In this document: in pieces, positions 36,245-44,876 of the stretch
Layout of the letters: each line of letters opens with the position of its first letter
How positions within the stretch are numbered: position 1 is the stretch's first letter
Origin: Donghicola eburneus
GTDB lineage: Bacteria > Pseudomonadota > Alphaproteobacteria > Rhodobacterales > Rhodobacteraceae
Direction: 5' to 3'
DNA length: 64,000 nucleotides
NCBI RefSeq assembly: GCF_900115865.1
Contig: NZ_FOXY01000004.1
Coordinates: 62,001-126,000, forward strand
Notes under the pieces: model-generated
What the model was told of the DNA's origin: nothing
What the model saw: only the letters and a program-made list of their open reading frames with translations
The model's database searches: none
Position numbers and translations under genes: made by a program

Positions 36245-37306
36245 ATGTTGGACGCCCAAGCGACCGCCAAGTGCCCCGCGCATGCCCCCGCAGACCACCC
36301 CAAGGTCCAGAAGCCCAAAGTCGGCATCCTGCTGGCCAATCTTGGGACACCGGATGGCACCGACTACTGGTCGATGCGCCGCTACCTGAACGAATTCCTG
36401 TCCGACCGCCGCGTCATTGACTACTCGCCGTTTCTTTGGCAGCCGCTGCTCCAACTGGTCATCCTGTCGACCCGCCCGTCAAAATCCGGCGCCGCATATG
36501 CTTCGATCTGGAACAACGAGGCGAACGAGTCGCCCCTGATGACCATCACCAAAGACCAGACCGCCGCGATCAAGGCCGACCTAGAGGCTGAATACGGCGA
36601 CAACATCATGGTCGATTTCTGCATGCGCTACGGCAACCCCTCGACCCAGTCAGTGGTCCGCAAGATGGTCGAAGCTGGGTGTCACAAAATCCTGTTCTTC
36701 CCGCTCTACCCGCAATACGCGGGCGCAACCTCGGCCACGGCAAACGACCAGTTCTTCCGCGCCCTGATGAAGGAAAAATGGCAACCGACCGCCCGCGTCG
36801 TGGATCCCTATTTCGAGCACCCCGAATACATCGAAGCGCTCGCCCAATCGATCGAGACGGCCTACGCCAAGCTCGACAAAAAACCCGACGTTCTGGTCTG
36901 CTCCTATCACGGCCTACCCAAGCGTTACTTGGTCAAAGAGGGTGATCCCTATCACTGCCAGTGCACCAAAACCACGCGCCTGCTCAAAGAGCGTCTTGGT
37001 TGGGCGGATACCGAAATTACCACGACCTTCCAGTCACGTTTTGGTCCCGAAGAATGGCTTCAGCCTTACACCGTCGAAGAGGTCGCGCGCCTTGCCGAAG
37101 CAGGCAAAAAGAACATCGCAGTCTGCGCCCCCGCCTTCTCGGCTGACTGCATTGAAACACTCGAAGAGATCAACGAAGAGATTCGCGAGTCCTTTGAACA
37201 CGCAGGTGGTGAGGAGTTCACTTACATCCCCTGCCTCAACGATGATCCTGCGCATATCAAAGCGCTGACCACCGTCATCCGCGAAAACCTCGGGGGCTGG
37301 CTCTAA
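36245..37306 (+). CDS. hemH: Ferrochelatase
   Basis: 353 residues from the ATG at 36245; a TTG 51 bases upstream is a less likely start. VGILLANLGTPDGTDYWSMRRYLNEFLSD is the signature opening; GCHKILFFPLYPQYAGATSA contains the porphyrin-facing residues; CSYHGLPKRY holds the metal-channel histidine; FQSRFGPEEWLQPYT is the last conserved block. Inserts Fe(II) into protoporphyrin IX at the membrane surface. Spaced 60 bases from the methyltransferase gene on the same strand. Followed by three successive palindromes, the last a bidirectional terminator. Confidence 0.97.
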   Translation: MLDAQATAKCPAHAPADHPKVQKPKVGILLANLGTPDGTDYWSMRRYLNEFLSDRRVIDYSPFLWQPLLQLVILSTRPSKSGAAYASIWNNEANESPLMTITKDQTAAIKADLEAEYGDNIMVDFCMRYGNPSTQSVVRKMVEAGCHKILFFPLYPQYAGATSATANDQFFRALMKEKWQPTARVVDPYFEHPEYIEALAQSIETAYAKLDKKPDVLVCSYHGLPKRYLVKEGDPYHCQCTKTTRLLKERLGWADTEITTTFQSRFGPEEWLQPYTVEEVARLAEAGKKNIAVCAPAFSADCIETLEEINEEIRESFEHAGGEEFTYIPCLNDDPAHIKALTTVIRENLGGWL

Positions 37307-37314
37307 GCCCCTTT

Positions 37315-37333
37315 CATCTTTGCCAAAATACTC
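37315..37333 (+). repeat. Related 3' element, copy B (diverged)
   Basis: CATCTTTGCC-AAAATACTC beginning 8 bases after the hemH stop. It shares the TTTGC and AAATACTC cores with copies A, D and E but is shorter. Confidence 0.5.
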
Positions 37334-37344
37334 TGGGGAGTGAA

Positions 37345-37382
37345 TTGGGGCTTCGCCCCAATAGAGGGGCAACGCCCCTCTA
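37345..37382. repeat. Two tandem perfect palindromes downstream of hemH
   Basis: TTGGGGC-TTC-GCCCCAA (37345-37361) followed directly by TAGAGGGGC-AAC-GCCCCTCTA (37362-37382). Neither has a T-run. They lie between hemH and the convergent 61-residue gene, next to 3' element copy B, and look like a REP/BIME-like intergenic unit. Confidence 0.65.
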
Positions 37383-37400
37383 TACAAACCACCAAATGAA

Positions 37401-37436
37401 AAAGGCGGTAGGAAAACCCACCGCCTTTCTCTTTTT
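37401..37436. terminator. Bidirectional terminator between hemH and the 61-residue gene
   Basis: Stem AAAGGCGGT / ACCGCCTTT with T-rich sequence on both sides (TTTCTCTTTTT on plus, TTTTTCATTT on minus), serving two convergent genes. Confidence 0.85.
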
Positions 37437-37453
37437 CAGTGATCTGTTCGAAA

Positions 37454-37639
37454 TTACTTCGAAGCAGCTGCAACCAGGACAGCAACCAGGATCAGCGGAA
37501 CAACCAGACCTGCCGACGACGACGAGGTGGTTGCTTCTTCCACGACTACGGGTGCTTCGATTACGGGCTCAGCCATCGAGCCAGCAAATGCAGTCGAAGC
37601 GGTGGTTGCCAGAGCGGCTGCCAGAACGAGTTTCTTCAT
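37454..37639 (-). CDS. 61-residue secreted or membrane-anchored peptide of unknown function
   Basis: ATG at 37639, four bases after a perfect GGAGGA. Residues 1-19 are a classic signal peptide (MKKLVLAAALATTASTAFA, cleaved before GS). An acidic, valine-proline-rich middle (EPVIEAPVVVEEA), a serine run (TSSSSAG) and a C-terminal hydrophobic helix (LVVPLILVAVLVAAA) follow, ending in SK. The mature peptide of about 42 residues would sit in the periplasm with its tail in the inner membrane. Own Shine-Dalgarno and terminator. Small proteins of this design occur in rhodobacters, but I know no function. Confidence 0.8.
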   Translation of the reverse strand: MKKLVLAAALATTASTAFAGSMAEPVIEAPVVVEEATTSSSSAGLVVPLILVAVLVAAASK

Positions 37640-37788
37640 AGTATCCTCCAGTATAAGCTTGCCGCCGCGTTTCATTGAGGACAGCGACAAGCACCCAAGA
37701 CTTACCTCGTATGAATTTTCTAACCAGCTATCTTGGCCAAATGCAAACTTAACTTGTGGGAGGATTCAATGAGTTCGCCCTGATGTCG

Positions 37789-38412
37789 TCAAATTAGCAA
37801 CACTTGGGTACCGACCTTGGTCAGTTCGAACAGTTGCGCGATATGCTCGTTGTACAAACCGATGCATCCGTTCGATGATCTGCGCCCGATCTTGCGGGTG
37901 TCATGGGTTCCATGGATCCGGTAGTAAGTCCAGCTCAGGTACAGGGCATGGGTTCCTAGGGGGTTTTCGGGGCCGGGGCCAACAAAATCAGGCCATTCCG
38001 GGTTCCGCTCCTTCATCGCGGGGGTCGGAGCCCAGCTGGGGCCTTCGACTTTTCGGGTGATTTCAGTACGTCCGCGACGGGTCAAATCTTCGGTCAGAGG
38101 GACGCTGGTGGGGAACAACCTGTAGGTGCTCTCGTCCTCGGACCAGTAGTGCAGCGCGCGGCTGTCCACATCGACCAAAATTGCGCCGTTCCGAAGGCTG
38201 CTGAAGTAAGGCTGCCATTCAAGTGTGCGGAAGCTCGAGATGTTGCGGCGCACGCCTTGTTCGATGGCACCTTCCAACTCGACCGTGGCCGCGCCATTGA
38301 AGCCGCCAGTGCTTTGCGCCAGTGCGGGTGCTGCCATTGTAGTCAGCCCGCCAGCGATCCCGCTCGACAGAAAGGCGCGCCGAGACAGTCCTGTTCCCTT
38401 ACGATCAGCCAT
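37789..38412 (-). CDS. L,D-transpeptidase (YkuD), Tat-type signal
   Basis: 207 residues. The twin-arginine-like start SRRAFLSSGIAGGLTTMAAPALA (10-32) suggests Tat export. The YkuD catalytic block is HGTHDTRKIGRRSSNGC (His167 to nucleophile Cys183), followed by IGLYNEH. Such enzymes make 3-3 peptidoglycan crosslinks or attach proteins to the wall in the periplasm. Full-length, intact active site. It has a strong GGAGGT Shine-Dalgarno and is divergent from the CAP lipoprotein gene. A second L,D-transpeptidase lies 700 bases away on the same strand. Confidence 0.92.
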   Translation of the reverse strand: MADRKGTGLSRRAFLSSGIAGGLTTMAAPALAQSTGGFNGAATVELEGAIEQGVRRNISSFRTLEWQPYFSSLRNGAILVDVDSRALHYWSEDESTYRLFPTSVPLTEDLTRRGRTEITRKVEGPSWAPTPAMKERNPEWPDFVGPGPENPLGTHALYLSWTYYRIHGTHDTRKIGRRSSNGCIGLYNEHIAQLFELTKVGTQVLLI

Positions 38413-38579
38413 GCTCTACCTCCGGATGATCAGATTTCTTGGTAATTTGCTACTTTTCTATGGTGGAAAAGCCGCAGTCGCAAATCAAACCACGGTAAAC
38501 TCGCAGAGATTGGCCTACTGTGGGTTTGAAACCGCATACCCCAACGGGTAAGGCTTGGCCAAACAACCGAGGGGCCCGC

Positions 38580-39119
38580 ATGTTCCGCCTACTTCCAATA
38601 CTTCTTAGTTTTCTTGTCGCTTTGTCCGCCTGTTCTCCGGCGCCCACCCCGCCCCGTATGGGTCCGGACGGCAAACCGCTGCCACGCCTTTACCGGATCA
38701 GTTCTGCTGACGAAGCGCGCATTCAGTACGGCATTCTTGATTCGGTGAACGCTCTGCGGAATGCGGCAGGCAAACGATCACTCGCGCTCGAGCCGCGCTT
38801 GAACGCCGCTGCCGCGACTCATGCCCGTGACATGGCAGTCCAAAACCGTCCTTGGCACTTTGGCTCTGACGGCTCCTCGCCGATCGACCGCGTGCGCCGC
38901 GTTGGCTACACTGGCCACTTTGTGGGTGAGCTGATTTCTGAAACCTACGAGACCGAGACTGAAACCCTCGCTGCGTGGGCAGAAGACCCCATCACGCGCA
39001 AGGTTCTGATGTCTGACGACGCCGACCAATTGGGTTTTGCGTGGTTCCAAGAGAACAACGGCAAGATCTGGTGGACCATGGAGCTTGGTGCTTCGGCGCC
39101 GATTATGGCCCTGCAATAA
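38580..39119 (+). CDS. CAP/SCP-domain lipoprotein
   Basis: 179 residues from the ATG at 38580. The lipoprotein signal MFRLLPILLSFLVALSAC (1-18) ends in a lipobox cysteine. The mature part is a CAP (YkwD-type) domain: ILDSVNALRNAAGKRSLALEPRLNAAAATHARDMA, then HFGSDGSSPIDRVRRVGYTGHFVGELI, then WW-MELGA at the end. Residues matching the CAP cavity (His in AATHA, Glu in GELIS, His in WHFGSDG) are present. Role unknown; bacterial CAP proteins bind or process wall glycans or lipids. Placement between two wall crosslinking enzymes fits envelope biology. Confidence 0.87.
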   Translation: MFRLLPILLSFLVALSACSPAPTPPRMGPDGKPLPRLYRISSADEARIQYGILDSVNALRNAAGKRSLALEPRLNAAAATHARDMAVQNRPWHFGSDGSSPIDRVRRVGYTGHFVGELISETYETETETLAAWAEDPITRKVLMSDDADQLGFAWFQENNGKIWWTMELGASAPIMALQ

Positions 39120-39134
39120 GCGACGCCAAGCTTT

Positions 39135-39629
39135 TTAAGGATAAATCGAGATCGGGGTGCCGTCGCGCACCATGGCGTAGATGTCCTCGATCTCTTTGTC
39201 TGTGACCGCGATACACCCAGCGGTCCAGTCATCGCCCCAGCTGCGATAAAGTTTAGGACGCCCGTGGATAAAGATGTCTCCACCCGGCCTCTTCCCCTGA
39301 GACTTCGCATATGCCCTGTCCGCCTCGTTCGGGTAATCGATCCCGAGCGATAGGTGAAACTTGCTGTTCGGATTGCGGCGATCAATGAGGTAGTGGCCCT
39401 CTGGCGTCTTGCCGTCCCCTTCGAACTGCTTGTGCCCCCTTGGCGTTTTGCCCAAGTGAATCTCGTAGGTCTTGAGGACCTGCGTATGATGCAACAGGTA
39501 CATTCTGCGCGCCTCTTTGTAGACGACGACACGAGTGACCTCTGGCCCGTTGTAGGTCTTGAACTTACTGCTGCAGGCGGCCGCACCTAACAAAAGCAGC
39601 GCGCAAAGCGCCAGCTTCAAAAAACGCAT
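39135..39629 (-). CDS. L,D-transpeptidase lipoprotein (YkuD)
   Basis: 164 residues with lipoprotein signal LALCALLLLGAAAC (cysteine at 19). YkuD domain: VVVYKEARRMYLL opening, GKTPEGHYLIDRRN, and the catalytic block from His122 (IFIHGRPK) to Cys139 (DDWTAGCIAV). It belongs to the YafK/ErfK-like group with a short substrate-binding region. Outer- or inner-membrane anchored, facing the periplasm. Convergent with the CAP gene (15 bases). Different in architecture from the Tat-exported paralogue at 37789-38412, so they are unlikely to be recent duplicates. Confidence 0.9.
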   Translation of the reverse strand: MRFLKLALCALLLLGAAACSSKFKTYNGPEVTRVVVYKEARRMYLLHHTQVLKTYEIHLGKTPRGHKQFEGDGKTPEGHYLIDRRNPNSKFHLSLGIDYPNEADRAYAKSQGKRPGGDIFIHGRPKLYRSWGDDWTAGCIAVTDKEIEDIYAMVRDGTPISIYP

Positions 39630-39713
39630 GTCTCACTGCCCTTATGCTTGTTTCTGCATTCGGGCATACACGATTCATGCCAGCTTCAGTAGTAGGCCAG
39701 ACCTGACTCGGGC

Positions 39714-40487
39714 TTATTGTGAACTCAGCTTGTCGAGTTTCTTTTCGATCGCCTCGAGCCGCGCCAAAACCGCTTCGCGGTGATCATCAGTGGCACGAGT
39801 TTTGTCCTCGGAGTGGGCGTCCTGCATCGAGTTCACGATCAGACCGACCAACAGGTTCACTACGGCAAAGGTCGTCAGCAGGATGAAGGGGACAAAGAAC
39901 ACCCACGCGTAGGGATAGACCTCCATCACGGGGCGGACGATGCCCATGGACCAGCTTTCCAAGGTCATGATCTGAAACAAGGAATATGCGCTGAGAGCGA
40001 GCGTTCCGAACCAATCGGGAAACGACTCTCCGAACAGTGTCGTCGAGATAACAGCGCCAATATAGAAGATGATCGCCATCAACAGAAACACGCTGCCCAT
40101 GCTCGGCAAAGCAGAAACCAACCCCTCAACCACACGGCGAAGACGGGGGGCAGCGGAGATCACACGCAGAACCCGCAGAATACGTAGCGCCCGCAAGGCC
40201 GACACCGAGTGCCCGCCAGGGATGAGGGCGCTGCCCACGATGACCGCATCAAAAATATTCCAGCCATTCCGGAAAAAGCGGGTGCCGTGGGCATAGAACT
40301 TTACCGCAAGTTCCAACACAAAGATCGTTAGGCAAATCCAGTCAACCAATCGCACCAGCCACCCGATATTCGACATGACGGTTTCAGAGGTTTCCAGTCC
40401 CAGCACCACGGCATTGATCAGGATCACCCCGATAATTCCGTTGCGCACTGCAGGGTGCGCCAGCCAGTTTGCCAACGTGTCTCTCAT
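39714..40487 (-). CDS. Voltage-gated sodium channel, BacNav type
   Basis: 257 residues, one six-helix domain. S1-S3 lie within 15-85, S4 has arginines every third residue (SALRALRILRVLRVI, about 96-110), S5 near 128-150, pore loop with selectivity filter TLESWSM (175-181) and S6 (VFFVPFILLTTFAVVNLLVGLIV). The filter is identical to that of NavAb/NavMs. A cytoplasmic neck and coiled-coil (EAVLARLEAIEKKLDKL) assembles the tetramer. Predicted Na+-selective channel of the inner membrane, in marine alphaproteobacteria perhaps tied to pH and Na+ homeostasis or flagellar behaviour. 24 bases separate it from the RNA methyltransferase upstream. Confidence 0.93.
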   Translation of the reverse strand: MRDTLANWLAHPAVRNGIIGVILINAVVLGLETSETVMSNIGWLVRLVDWICLTIFVLELAVKFYAHGTRFFRNGWNIFDAVIVGSALIPGGHSVSALRALRILRVLRVISAAPRLRRVVEGLVSALPSMGSVFLLMAIIFYIGAVISTTLFGESFPDWFGTLALSAYSLFQIMTLESWSMGIVRPVMEVYPYAWVFFVPFILLTTFAVVNLLVGLIVNSMQDAHSEDKTRATDDHREAVLARLEAIEKKLDKLSSQ

Positions 40488-40511
40488 AGGCCTGTCCCGT
40501 TTTAGTTGCCT

Positions 40512-41729
40512 TTAGGCGCGATCGAACCGTGCCGCCAGTTCCACATGGGAAGACCAACGGAACTGATCAACGACCTGCACCCAATTCAAGCGATAACCTG
40601 CCTTCACAAGAACGGCTGCGTCGCGCGCAAATGTAACGGGGTTACAGCTGACATAGGCAATCACGGGAATCTTGGCCTGCGCGATTTCAGCCACCTGTGC
40701 CTGCGCGCCCGCACGAGGTGGGTCAAGGACCACAGCGTCCAGCTTTTGCATATCAGCAGCGATCACAGGATTGCGGAATAGATCCTGCACTTGGGCCTTC
40801 ATCTTCTTCAGGCCCTTGGCGTTGCGCCAGCCCAGATCGAGCGCCTGAATCATCTCGCGCACGCCTTCCAGAGCCCATACCTCGGCCTTGCGGGCCAGAG
40901 GCAGGCTGAAGGTCCCGCACCCCGCAAAGAAATCGGCGACATAACCTGAGTCCCCAACGGCTTCTAGCACGGCCGCACGCAGTACATCCTCTCCGTGTCG
41001 CGTTGCTTGGAGAAAAGAGCCAGCAGGCGGTGTCACCAGAATGCCGTCGAAATCCTGCGCTGGCGGGTGGCGCAAAGCTACGGTTTCGTCATCCCAGGCC
41101 AAACGCGACAGGCCCAACTTTTCAGCCAAGGGGCCCAGTTCCATGCGCAGCTTGTCGTCCAAAGGTTTGCCACCTGTGACCAGCACATCCAGCTTGTTCT
41201 GGGTCAGAGTGATCGTGACGCTCAGCTCTCCTTTACGACTGCCGCCCACTTTGGCCAGCTCGGCCACAATCGGGCGGGCGGCCAGCAGTTCAGGGTGCAG
41301 CAGCGTACAGCCATCAATCTCGACAATCTGGTCAGAGCCGCGCACGTGGAAGCCAACCTGCGCGCCCGACTTTGTGCGTCGTGCCGAAAACACAGCGCGG
41401 CGGCGCGAAGCGGCGGGCGACGTCTCTATCCCGCGAATCGGCGCGTCCAGCCCCTGAGCGCGCAGGGCAATTTCGACCACTCCGATCTTCCACTTGGCCA
41501 CGAAGTCATCGCTGGCATGCTGAAGACTGCACCCGCCACAGCGCTTAAACCGCGGGCATGGGGCTTTGACGCGGTCAGAACTGGGCTCAACGATACGCGG
41601 GGTTTCCATGCGCTCGCCGGTGATCTCGCCTTCGACACGCTCACCCGGCAGGGTTAGGGGCGCGTAGATCGGGCCGGCGGCAATGCCGTCGCCATGAAGT
41701 CCCAAACGTTCAATGACAATCTCGGTCAC
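40512..41729 (-). CDS. 23S rRNA (uracil-5-)-methyltransferase, RlmD/RlmC/TrmA family
   Basis: 405 residues from the GTG at 41729, which follows AGGAG eight bases upstream. TRAM domain (1-55; ERLGLHGDGIA), 4Fe-4S cysteines Cys58, Cys64 and Cys67 (PCPRFKRCGGCSLQ) plus a fourth in IDGCTLL, a Rossmann SAM domain (FFAGCGTFSLPLA), PPRAG, and the nucleophile Cys in VSCNPVTFARD. It makes m5U in rRNA (or tRNA), most likely position 1939 or 747 of 23S. Which site cannot be told. 78 bases after the amidotransferase. Confidence 0.9.
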   Translation of the reverse strand: MTEIVIERLGLHGDGIAAGPIYAPLTLPGERVEGEITGERMETPRIVEPSSDRVKAPCPRFKRCGGCSLQHASDDFVAKWKIGVVEIALRAQGLDAPIRGIETSPAASRRRAVFSARRTKSGAQVGFHVRGSDQIVEIDGCTLLHPELLAARPIVAELAKVGGSRKGELSVTITLTQNKLDVLVTGGKPLDDKLRMELGPLAEKLGLSRLAWDDETVALRHPPAQDFDGILVTPPAGSFLQATRHGEDVLRAAVLEAVGDSGYVADFFAGCGTFSLPLARKAEVWALEGVREMIQALDLGWRNAKGLKKMKAQVQDLFRNPVIAADMQKLDAVVLDPPRAGAQAQVAEIAQAKIPVIAYVSCNPVTFARDAAVLVKAGYRLNWVQVVDQFRWSSHVELAARFDRA

Positions 41730-41807
41730 GGGCGCGCTCCTGTCGTGTGGCTGGCTGTTTGCAGGCACCTACCCGCTTCGCCGCCTCAGGCCAAGAGGCC
41801 CCGCGCT

Positions 41808-42533
41808 TTATGCGGGGTCCAAACGCACGTGGGTATCGACCGCCTGAAGCTGCTTGAGGTCTTTTCGATAAGCCCGCGCGGCCATGACAAGCGACCGAAA
41901 AATCCGGCGCTGGCGCCGCGCATATATCAGATGCTCGGGGTGCCATTGGACGCCTAGGGCAAAAGGCTCTTTAATGCTTTCAATGGCTTGGATCATACCG
42001 CCCGTGTCTCGCGCAGCCACGCGCAGGCCGTCGCCAACCTTGTCGACAGCTTGGGAGTGCAGTGAGTTTACGGTCATGGGCTGCAGACCCGCGATCCGTG
42101 ACAGACGCGTGTTGTCATCGACCCAGATTTCCTTGCGCGGCAAAATCGTCCAGCGCTTCTTGCTGCTGGTGTAAACGCCATACGCGTCCTGATGCAGCGT
42201 ACCCCCACGGGCCACGTTGATCATTTGGCTGCCACGGCAGATCCCCAATACAGGCATGCCGCGCGCATTTGTATCTTCGACGATCTGGCGTTCCAGTGCG
42301 TCCCGGTCGTGGTCTAGGCGGGCAGACGTCACAAGTTGGCCGCCATAGATGTCGGGAGAGATATCGTCCCCGCCACCAATGATGACACCATCTACTTTGT
42401 CTAGATCGGCGGGACGGCCAGCGCCCCAGCGCACAGCTTTACCTCCGGCAAACCAGACGTTCAGAGCGACCAAAGGAAAGATCCTCCAGCCCGAACGATT
42501 GGACGTTGTTACAGCGATAATAGGGCGTGTCAT
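41808..42533 (-). CDS. Class I glutamine amidotransferase-like peptidase (PuuD family)
   Basis: 241 residues. Catalytic triad visible: Cys99 in GICRGSQMIN, His198 and Glu200 in VQWHPEH; oxyanion strand GVIIGGGDDISPDIYGG (49-65). Named gamma-glutamyl-GABA hydrolase by homology. Here it follows a GS-like amidoligase after 8 bases, the pairing described in comparative work on amidoligases where the peptidase cleaves or trims the gamma-linked product. The stop codon sits in the loop of a hairpin (41797-41819, GGCCCCGC/GCGGGGTC) without a T-run. Real substrate unknown. Confidence 0.85.
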   Translation of the reverse strand: MTRPIIAVTTSNRSGWRIFPLVALNVWFAGGKAVRWGAGRPADLDKVDGVIIGGGDDISPDIYGGQLVTSARLDHDRDALERQIVEDTNARGMPVLGICRGSQMINVARGGTLHQDAYGVYTSSKKRWTILPRKEIWVDDNTRLSRIAGLQPMTVNSLHSQAVDKVGDGLRVAARDTGGMIQAIESIKEPFALGVQWHPEHLIYARRQRRIFRSLVMAARAYRKDLKQLQAVDTHVRLDPA

Positions 42534-42541
42534 ACGTCACC

Positions 42542-43504
42542 TCACGCCAGTCCATGCTTGGAGAGAATGTCGCCGGACCGTTCGGCCCAAGGCTGGCGCG
42601 ACAGCGTGATCGCTCCGTGCTTCTCAAGCCATGCATCCGACAGCTCGGTCAGAAGATCGTCCTTGGCAGCGACCTGCTCGACCAGCAGCCAGCGGTTCCA
42701 TTCGGTTTCCAGCGACCATGCATCTTCGTCGATCCGACTGTCGGGCAGGCGGAAGTGATAGGTCGGGCGACCAGAAATGCCATCAACTTTGTCCGCGCCG
42801 ATCGAGTCGACCAGAATGTCAGGCCAGAGCGCCTTAAAGATCGGCAGCATATCCAGCCCACGGTTCCGGTCAGGGCAATGGCGGGTGTAAGTTTCAACCA
42901 ACGCTCGGTCTGATGGCTCGGTCCCGAGCAGGATCAACTCTTCAACAAGTGCGGTGGGGTATGCGTCGGTCCAAGGCAGCACGGTGCGCGTCGCTTCGAT
43001 AGGGCGCGCCTCGCGCATCCAATCCTCGATCAAGGCATAGGCGAGCAGCGGCTTGAGCACAGAAGCTGGCGTCTCTTCGACGATCTCAACGTTTAGGTGA
43101 ACACCGAACCCATAGTACCAACCATCACCGCTCCCTTTTGCCCCTGCTTCTTTCAAAGCCCCAAGCGCACGGTTCAGTTCACCCAGCTGCCCCAAGGACA
43201 GCGGGTCAGTGACAAGTTCAACAGGAATGACTTCTCGTCCCAATTTCAGGCCAAGGTCACGCAGAACCGATTTGTCAGCAGTGCGGTAAACGGTATCGAG
43301 ATACACTTGGATGTCGCCAAGGCTAGAGCCGGTGACCTTCCAATCGTTGTCTTTGACGCGCTCAGCGGTGCCTCCAAGAGTCTCTGAGAGAATGTATGCG
43401 GCCTGCTCTTCGTTCAGGTCCGCAAACTCGACTTCAACGCCGATGTGTCGTTCCGCACCATCTACCGTTACAGGCGCAGGCAGCTCTTGAAAGTGTAATG
43501 TCAT
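42542..43504 (-). CDS. GS-fold amidoligase (putative COOH-NH2 ligase)
   Basis: 320 residues from the ATG at 43504 (GAGGG upstream). The glutamine-synthetase-like signature RHIGVEVEFADL (19-30) supplies metal-binding Glu24 and Glu26; IPVELVTDPL (93-102) and YYGFGVHLNVEI (130-141; His136) are the next conserved strands of the amidoligase_2 family. It should use ATP to join a carboxylate, perhaps a glutamate or peptide gamma-carboxyl, to an amine. Its partner, a PuuD-like amidotransferase, begins 8 bases downstream. Product unknown: a small gamma-glutamyl amide, a peptide tag or a wall peptide are options. Confidence 0.83.
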   Translation of the reverse strand: MTLHFQELPAPVTVDGAERHIGVEVEFADLNEEQAAYILSETLGGTAERVKDNDWKVTGSSLGDIQVYLDTVYRTADKSVLRDLGLKLGREVIPVELVTDPLSLGQLGELNRALGALKEAGAKGSGDGWYYGFGVHLNVEIVEETPASVLKPLLAYALIEDWMREARPIEATRTVLPWTDAYPTALVEELILLGTEPSDRALVETYTRHCPDRNRGLDMLPIFKALWPDILVDSIGADKVDGISGRPTYHFRLPDSRIDEDAWSLETEWNRWLLVEQVAAKDDLLTELSDAWLEKHGAITLSRQPWAERSGDILSKHGLA

Positions 43505-43576
43505 ATTTCGCCCTCGCTTATTGACCAAACCAACATGCGAGGGACGGAATTTGTTCCATGACAGTCTGTCGCAGCG

Positions 43577-44764
43577 TTAACCGTTTTGGGTTTCTGCTTC
43601 GATCTGCGCGCGCGACTTGCGCTGACGCTCTGTCGCGGACTTCAGCTGACCACATGCTGCCATGATATCCTCGCCGCGCGGCGTACGGATCGGGCTGGCA
43701 TAGCCGGCTTTGTAAATGATGTCGGCGAACGCCTCGATCCGCTCCCAATCAGAGCGCTGATAAGGCGAACCGGGCCATTCATTAAACGGGATCAGGTTAA
43801 TCTTGGCAGGGATGCCCTTGATCAGTTTGACCAGACGACGCGCATCCGCGTCGGTGTCATTCACGTCCTTGAGCATCACGTATTCAAAGGTGATCCGCTC
43901 CGAGTTCGACAGCTTGGGATAGGCGCGCAGGGCGTCCAGCAGTTCGGTGATGTTCCAACGCTTGTTGATCGGAACCAGCTTGTTGCGGGTCTCGTCCTCG
44001 GTCGCGTGGAAGCTGACAGCCATCATGCAGCCGATCTCTTCGGCGCATTTTGCGATCTCTGGAACAACGCCACTGGTCGACAATGTAATGCGGCGGCGCG
44101 ACAGGCTGATGCCCTCGCCGTCCATCGCGATCTTCATCGCGTCACGCACGTTGTCAAAGTTATACAGCGGCTCGCCCATGCCCATCAGAACGATGTTCGA
44201 CAGCAGTCGCGGACCAGCATCGCCAGTGCCCACACCGGGTTGGGGCCACTCATCCAGATCGTCGCGCGCCATCATGATCTGACCCACGATTTCGCCCGCC
44301 GTCAGGTTCCGAACCAACTTTTGCGTGCCAGTGTGACAGAACGAGCAGGTCAGAGTGCACCCGACCTGAGAGCTGACGCACAGCGTGCCGCGATCGGTTT
44401 CGGGGATGTAGACCACCTCAACCTCGTGACCGCCCGCGATCCGAACCAGATACTTGCGGGTGCCATCCAAGGACACCTGCTTGCTGACCATCTCTGGGAT
44501 TTCGATGACGAAATTATCCTCAAGCTGCTGGCGATAGGCTTTGGCCAGATTGGTCATCGCCCCAAAGTCACGCACGCCCCACTGATAGACCCATTGCCAA
44601 ATCTGGTTCACACGCATCTTGGCCTGCTTCTCAGGCGTGCCAATCGACAGCAGCGACTCGCGCAGCTGATCCCGTGTCTGCCCCACGATGTTGACTTTGC
44701 CGCCCTCGGGCAGCTTGCGGGGAATGGTCATTACGTCTTGAGTGATCGGTGCAGAAGCCGTCAT
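43577..44764 (-). CDS. rlmN: Dual-specificity RNA methyltransferase RlmN
   Basis: 395 residues. Radical-SAM cluster cysteines Cys136, Cys140 and Cys143 (CTLTCSFC), the GMGEPL motif ([13 protein letters not shown]), and the C-terminal catalytic cysteine Cys371 (MAACGQLK); the second methyl-carrier cysteine is in the 330-350 region or Cys371 itself. It makes m2A at 23S A2503 and tRNA A37. N-terminus [10 protein letters not shown] is a modest extension over E. coli RlmN. Independent gene, 72 bases before the amidoligase region on the same strand. Confidence 0.97.
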   Translation of the reverse strand: MTASAPITQDVMTIPRKLPEGGKVNIVGQTRDQLRESLLSIGTPEKQAKMRVNQIWQWVYQWGVRDFGAMTNLAKAYRQQLEDNFVIEIPEMVSKQVSLDGTRKYLVRIAGGHEVEVVYIPETDRGTLCVSSQVGCTLTCSFCHTGTQKLVRNLTAGEIVGQIMMARDDLDEWPQPGVGTGDAGPRLLSNIVLMGMGEPLYNFDNVRDAMKIAMDGEGISLSRRRITLSTSGVVPEIAKCAEEIGCMMAVSFHATEDETRNKLVPINKRWNITELLDALRAYPKLSNSERITFEYVMLKDVNDTDADARRLVKLIKGIPAKINLIPFNEWPGSPYQRSDWERIEAFADIIYKAGYASPIRTPRGEDIMAACGQLKSATERQRKSRAQIEAETQNG

Positions 44765-44809
44765 TGCGCTAATCCTTTGGGCTGAGCGCGCCTTTTAGCG
44801 GATTCGTTA

Positions 44810-44846
44810 CAAAAACACAAAAGGAACCGAACACGTTGGTGTCCGG
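44810..44846 (-). terminator. Intrinsic terminator of the IalB-family gene
   Basis: Minus strand CCGGACAC-CAAC-GTGTTCGG with one G-U pair, followed by TTCCTTTTGTGTTTTT. Confidence 0.75.
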
Positions 44847-44876
44847 CCCTTGTCATGGCAGTTATGCGCGGCGCGT

